Assembly (NCBI RefSeq): GCF_004379255.2
Contig: NC_056038.1
Span: forward strand, 7,354,729-7,418,728
Source: Salvia splendens
Lineage: Eukaryota > Streptophyta > Magnoliopsida > Lamiales > Lamiaceae
Length of the DNA stretch: 64,000 nt
Direction: 5' to 3'
A program made the position numbers and the translations under genes. The notes under the pieces were generated by a model. It did no database searches, had not been told where the DNA came from, and worked only from the letters and a program-made list of their open reading frames with translations. This document shows positions 61,877 to 64,000 of the stretch, piece by piece (within the stretch, counting starts at the first letter, position 1; the number at the start of each line of letters is the position of its first letter).

Positions 61877-64000
61877 CTCATATAAATATACTAGGAGTAG
61901 AGCACAAATTATCCTATCATGTGTGTGATGTTTCGGGTATCAATCAAATATTTATACACAAACTCCTAGAATATACCTAACCATGCAAAGCACCGCAAGC
62001 TAACATCAGCTCAAATTATTTAATAGGGATGATAAAGGACAAATTGCAAATTAATAGGTAATTCAATTGCAAATCAAATTATTTTTCGTCTTATATAATC
62101 AAATCCGAATATTGTTTGAAATAATTAATTCGATAAAATCTAGAGGATATCTTCCGAGCTTAACAATCTCATGATTTTTGTTGCCATCGTTCACGGAACT
62201 AATTTTACATAACTACTTCTCTTGAATTTCACGTGCAAACAAATCACTATTCTCTACTTTGTTCTTTCAAATATCAACTTTTTATTGAATTATTTACTGT
62301 GTTAATTAATATTGCTAGTAAAATTAAATTAGAAAAGGGTGACCAATAATTGATATGAATTTTAGCACGTACGCATCAAACTTTGTGAAATTTTGATTAG
62401 TGATTACAGTCCAAATAAATTTTTTTAATTTAATTTCAAAATAAATAACCATAATCAATTTGTTAACCTGGAAATAGAAAATAATTACCAATAAATAAAT
62501 ACAAATCCTAATCGTGTGTAATCCACCCTATCGTAATCAACCACTATGAATAAAGGTTAAGACATAATATTGCCCTCAAAAAGATTCAAACACATTAAAT
62601 AAAAAATGAAGAGAAAATCGAATTTCATTTTCTTTTTGATAACTCAACAGTGTACACTGGAATCAAGCATATCAAACTAAATTCAACACCTCATAATTAC
62701 CTGGAATATTAATATCCACTCAATTGACCTCAAAAAACCTCCCTCATTTCCAAAAAAAATGACTCCTGGTAGCTGGTACCAAGGAAAAGTAAATAAATTA
62801 AAATCTAAAAGTTAATCAAAATCTTGTATGAAATTCAGTCACAGACATTATTCCCGTGATTAAGTTGACATTTTCAATAACTAAGTATATCGAAACAAGC
62901 TGAGACATGAGACAGCACAGAGTTACATGTACCAACTTAACATTTGGATCGTTGACCTCTAATTAACTTCATAAAATTAACAAATAAAAAAAACAGCAGT
63001 ACTGTCTAATAGATCTACAATATTTTATTTCAACTATATATTTGTAGACAACATACTTAAAACTTCAGTCATACCATCTCATTGTGTGATTAATCAAATA
63101 TTCAAATTCAAATTTATAAGTTTATAATATATTTTTAGGTTTTGGTATTTTATCCATAAATATTTTTTTGGATATAAGCTGAATCTGGATTTTGAACTAA
63201 TATTCATGTTTAGATCAATTGCATTAGTTAATGTAGACCATAAAATCAATATTATTGATACACCAAATGAAGAATAACATGTTGGCATTATATATTTAAT
63301 TATAAGCAGTCATGAAAGGTGCTGCTCCTTTCAGGAAGCCCTGAAGACACCAATTAATTGATATTTGTATAAAAAGTGAAATATAAATAATTGCAGAGGC
63401 AGAAGTCAACTATAACATGCATAATTGGATGTACGCATGATCGAAGACGAAGCTAAAAAAACATTATAAGTAGTTGAACTTTTTCAATTGTACAATATTC
63501 CAACTAATTGTTGTATATCAGTTGACTTAATTATTTGAAAATTTAGTTTGTCGCTTTCATATTATAATGATATGTCACTCACTCAACAAGATCACCATCT
63601 TACTGGCTTAGAAACATTTAAATACAGCTCTAATTAATTATAATCTCAGAGTATTATTTTTATAGACAAATAGACAGAATATCTATAACTAGAAAATACG
63701 ATTATGTAAAATATTTAATTCATACTTACCACAAAGAATCGAGAATGTTATGTTTGTGCTAAGATTTAAGTGGGCTAGTTCTGACACATTTAGCCCATAT
63801 CGCCCAAGCTCTAAACTTGTAAAATTAATCACATTATGCTAAAAAATTAAACTAAATTATTGTAGCATTAAACTACGTGCGTGTCAATTATTTCATTTTA
63901 AACATTTATTTAGTATGACTTGAATCTTTTGGGATTGGGATTGGCCCAAATTCATTATAGTGTTGGGCCTTCTCTTTTTGTAAGATTACAGTAGTAGTAA
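61877..64000. other. AT-rich intergenic DNA to the window end
   Basis: No gene seen. The region reads TTGGCCCAAATTC and TGTTGGGCC near 63940-63967; TGGGCC-type words are common in plant promoters, so a gene might begin beyond the window. Confidence 0.5.

Overview
This window is nuclear DNA from a flowering plant. Five host genes with GT-AG (and some GC-AG) introns sit in AT-rich DNA full of LTR retrotransposons and small inverted-repeat elements. Protein content and repeat style suggest a eudicot, probably an asterid; a mint-family (Lamiales) genome is my guess only.

Layout. Positions 1-14242 are a nest of Ty3/gypsy chromovirus DNA. A very young, complete element (610-11886, minus strand, GACTC target duplication) carries an intact gag-pol frame, an extra leader ORF and a minisatellite in each 2.76-kb LTR. 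It is inserted in an older LTR of a related family, whose end is at 14242. Positions 14500-25800 are a repeat-rich stretch: a chain of small DNA elements joined by (TA)n tracts, one of them a 2-kb element with long terminal inverted repeats filled with a satellite; three copies of a ~640-bp MITE, one split by a PIF/Harbinger-like element with a TTA duplication; a TRIM retroelement; and a broken, truncated FAR1/MULE transposase-like gene.

Positions 26798-49946 are the gene island: PIEZO mechanosensitive channel (minus, 21 exons, 2475 codons), RPH1-like plastid membrane protein (plus), auxin-binding protein ABP1 (plus, C-terminal NDEL), a BSD-domain protein (plus, single exon) and an ALKBH10-type 2OG-Fe(II) oxygenase (minus). 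PIEZO and RPH1 are divergent and share a ~1.2-kb upstream region that holds a Stowaway MITE. The BSD and ALKBH10 genes converge. I worked out the exons by hand; every reading frame closes across the splice sites. From memory, PIEZO, RPH1 and a 2OG oxygenase are consecutive loci in Arabidopsis (At2g48060/070/080), and ABP1 and ALKBH10B are close together on chromosome 4. The five genes therefore look like an ancestral block, not a functional operon-like unit.

Positions 50000-64000 are mostly gene-poor. They hold two more inverted-repeat elements, a small LTR retrotransposon (53190-56436, GTTAT duplication) that has captured pieces of a host PRORP2/3-type protein-only RNase P gene, one Stowaway MITE, one further inverted-repeat MITE and long AT-rich DNA in which I see no gene.
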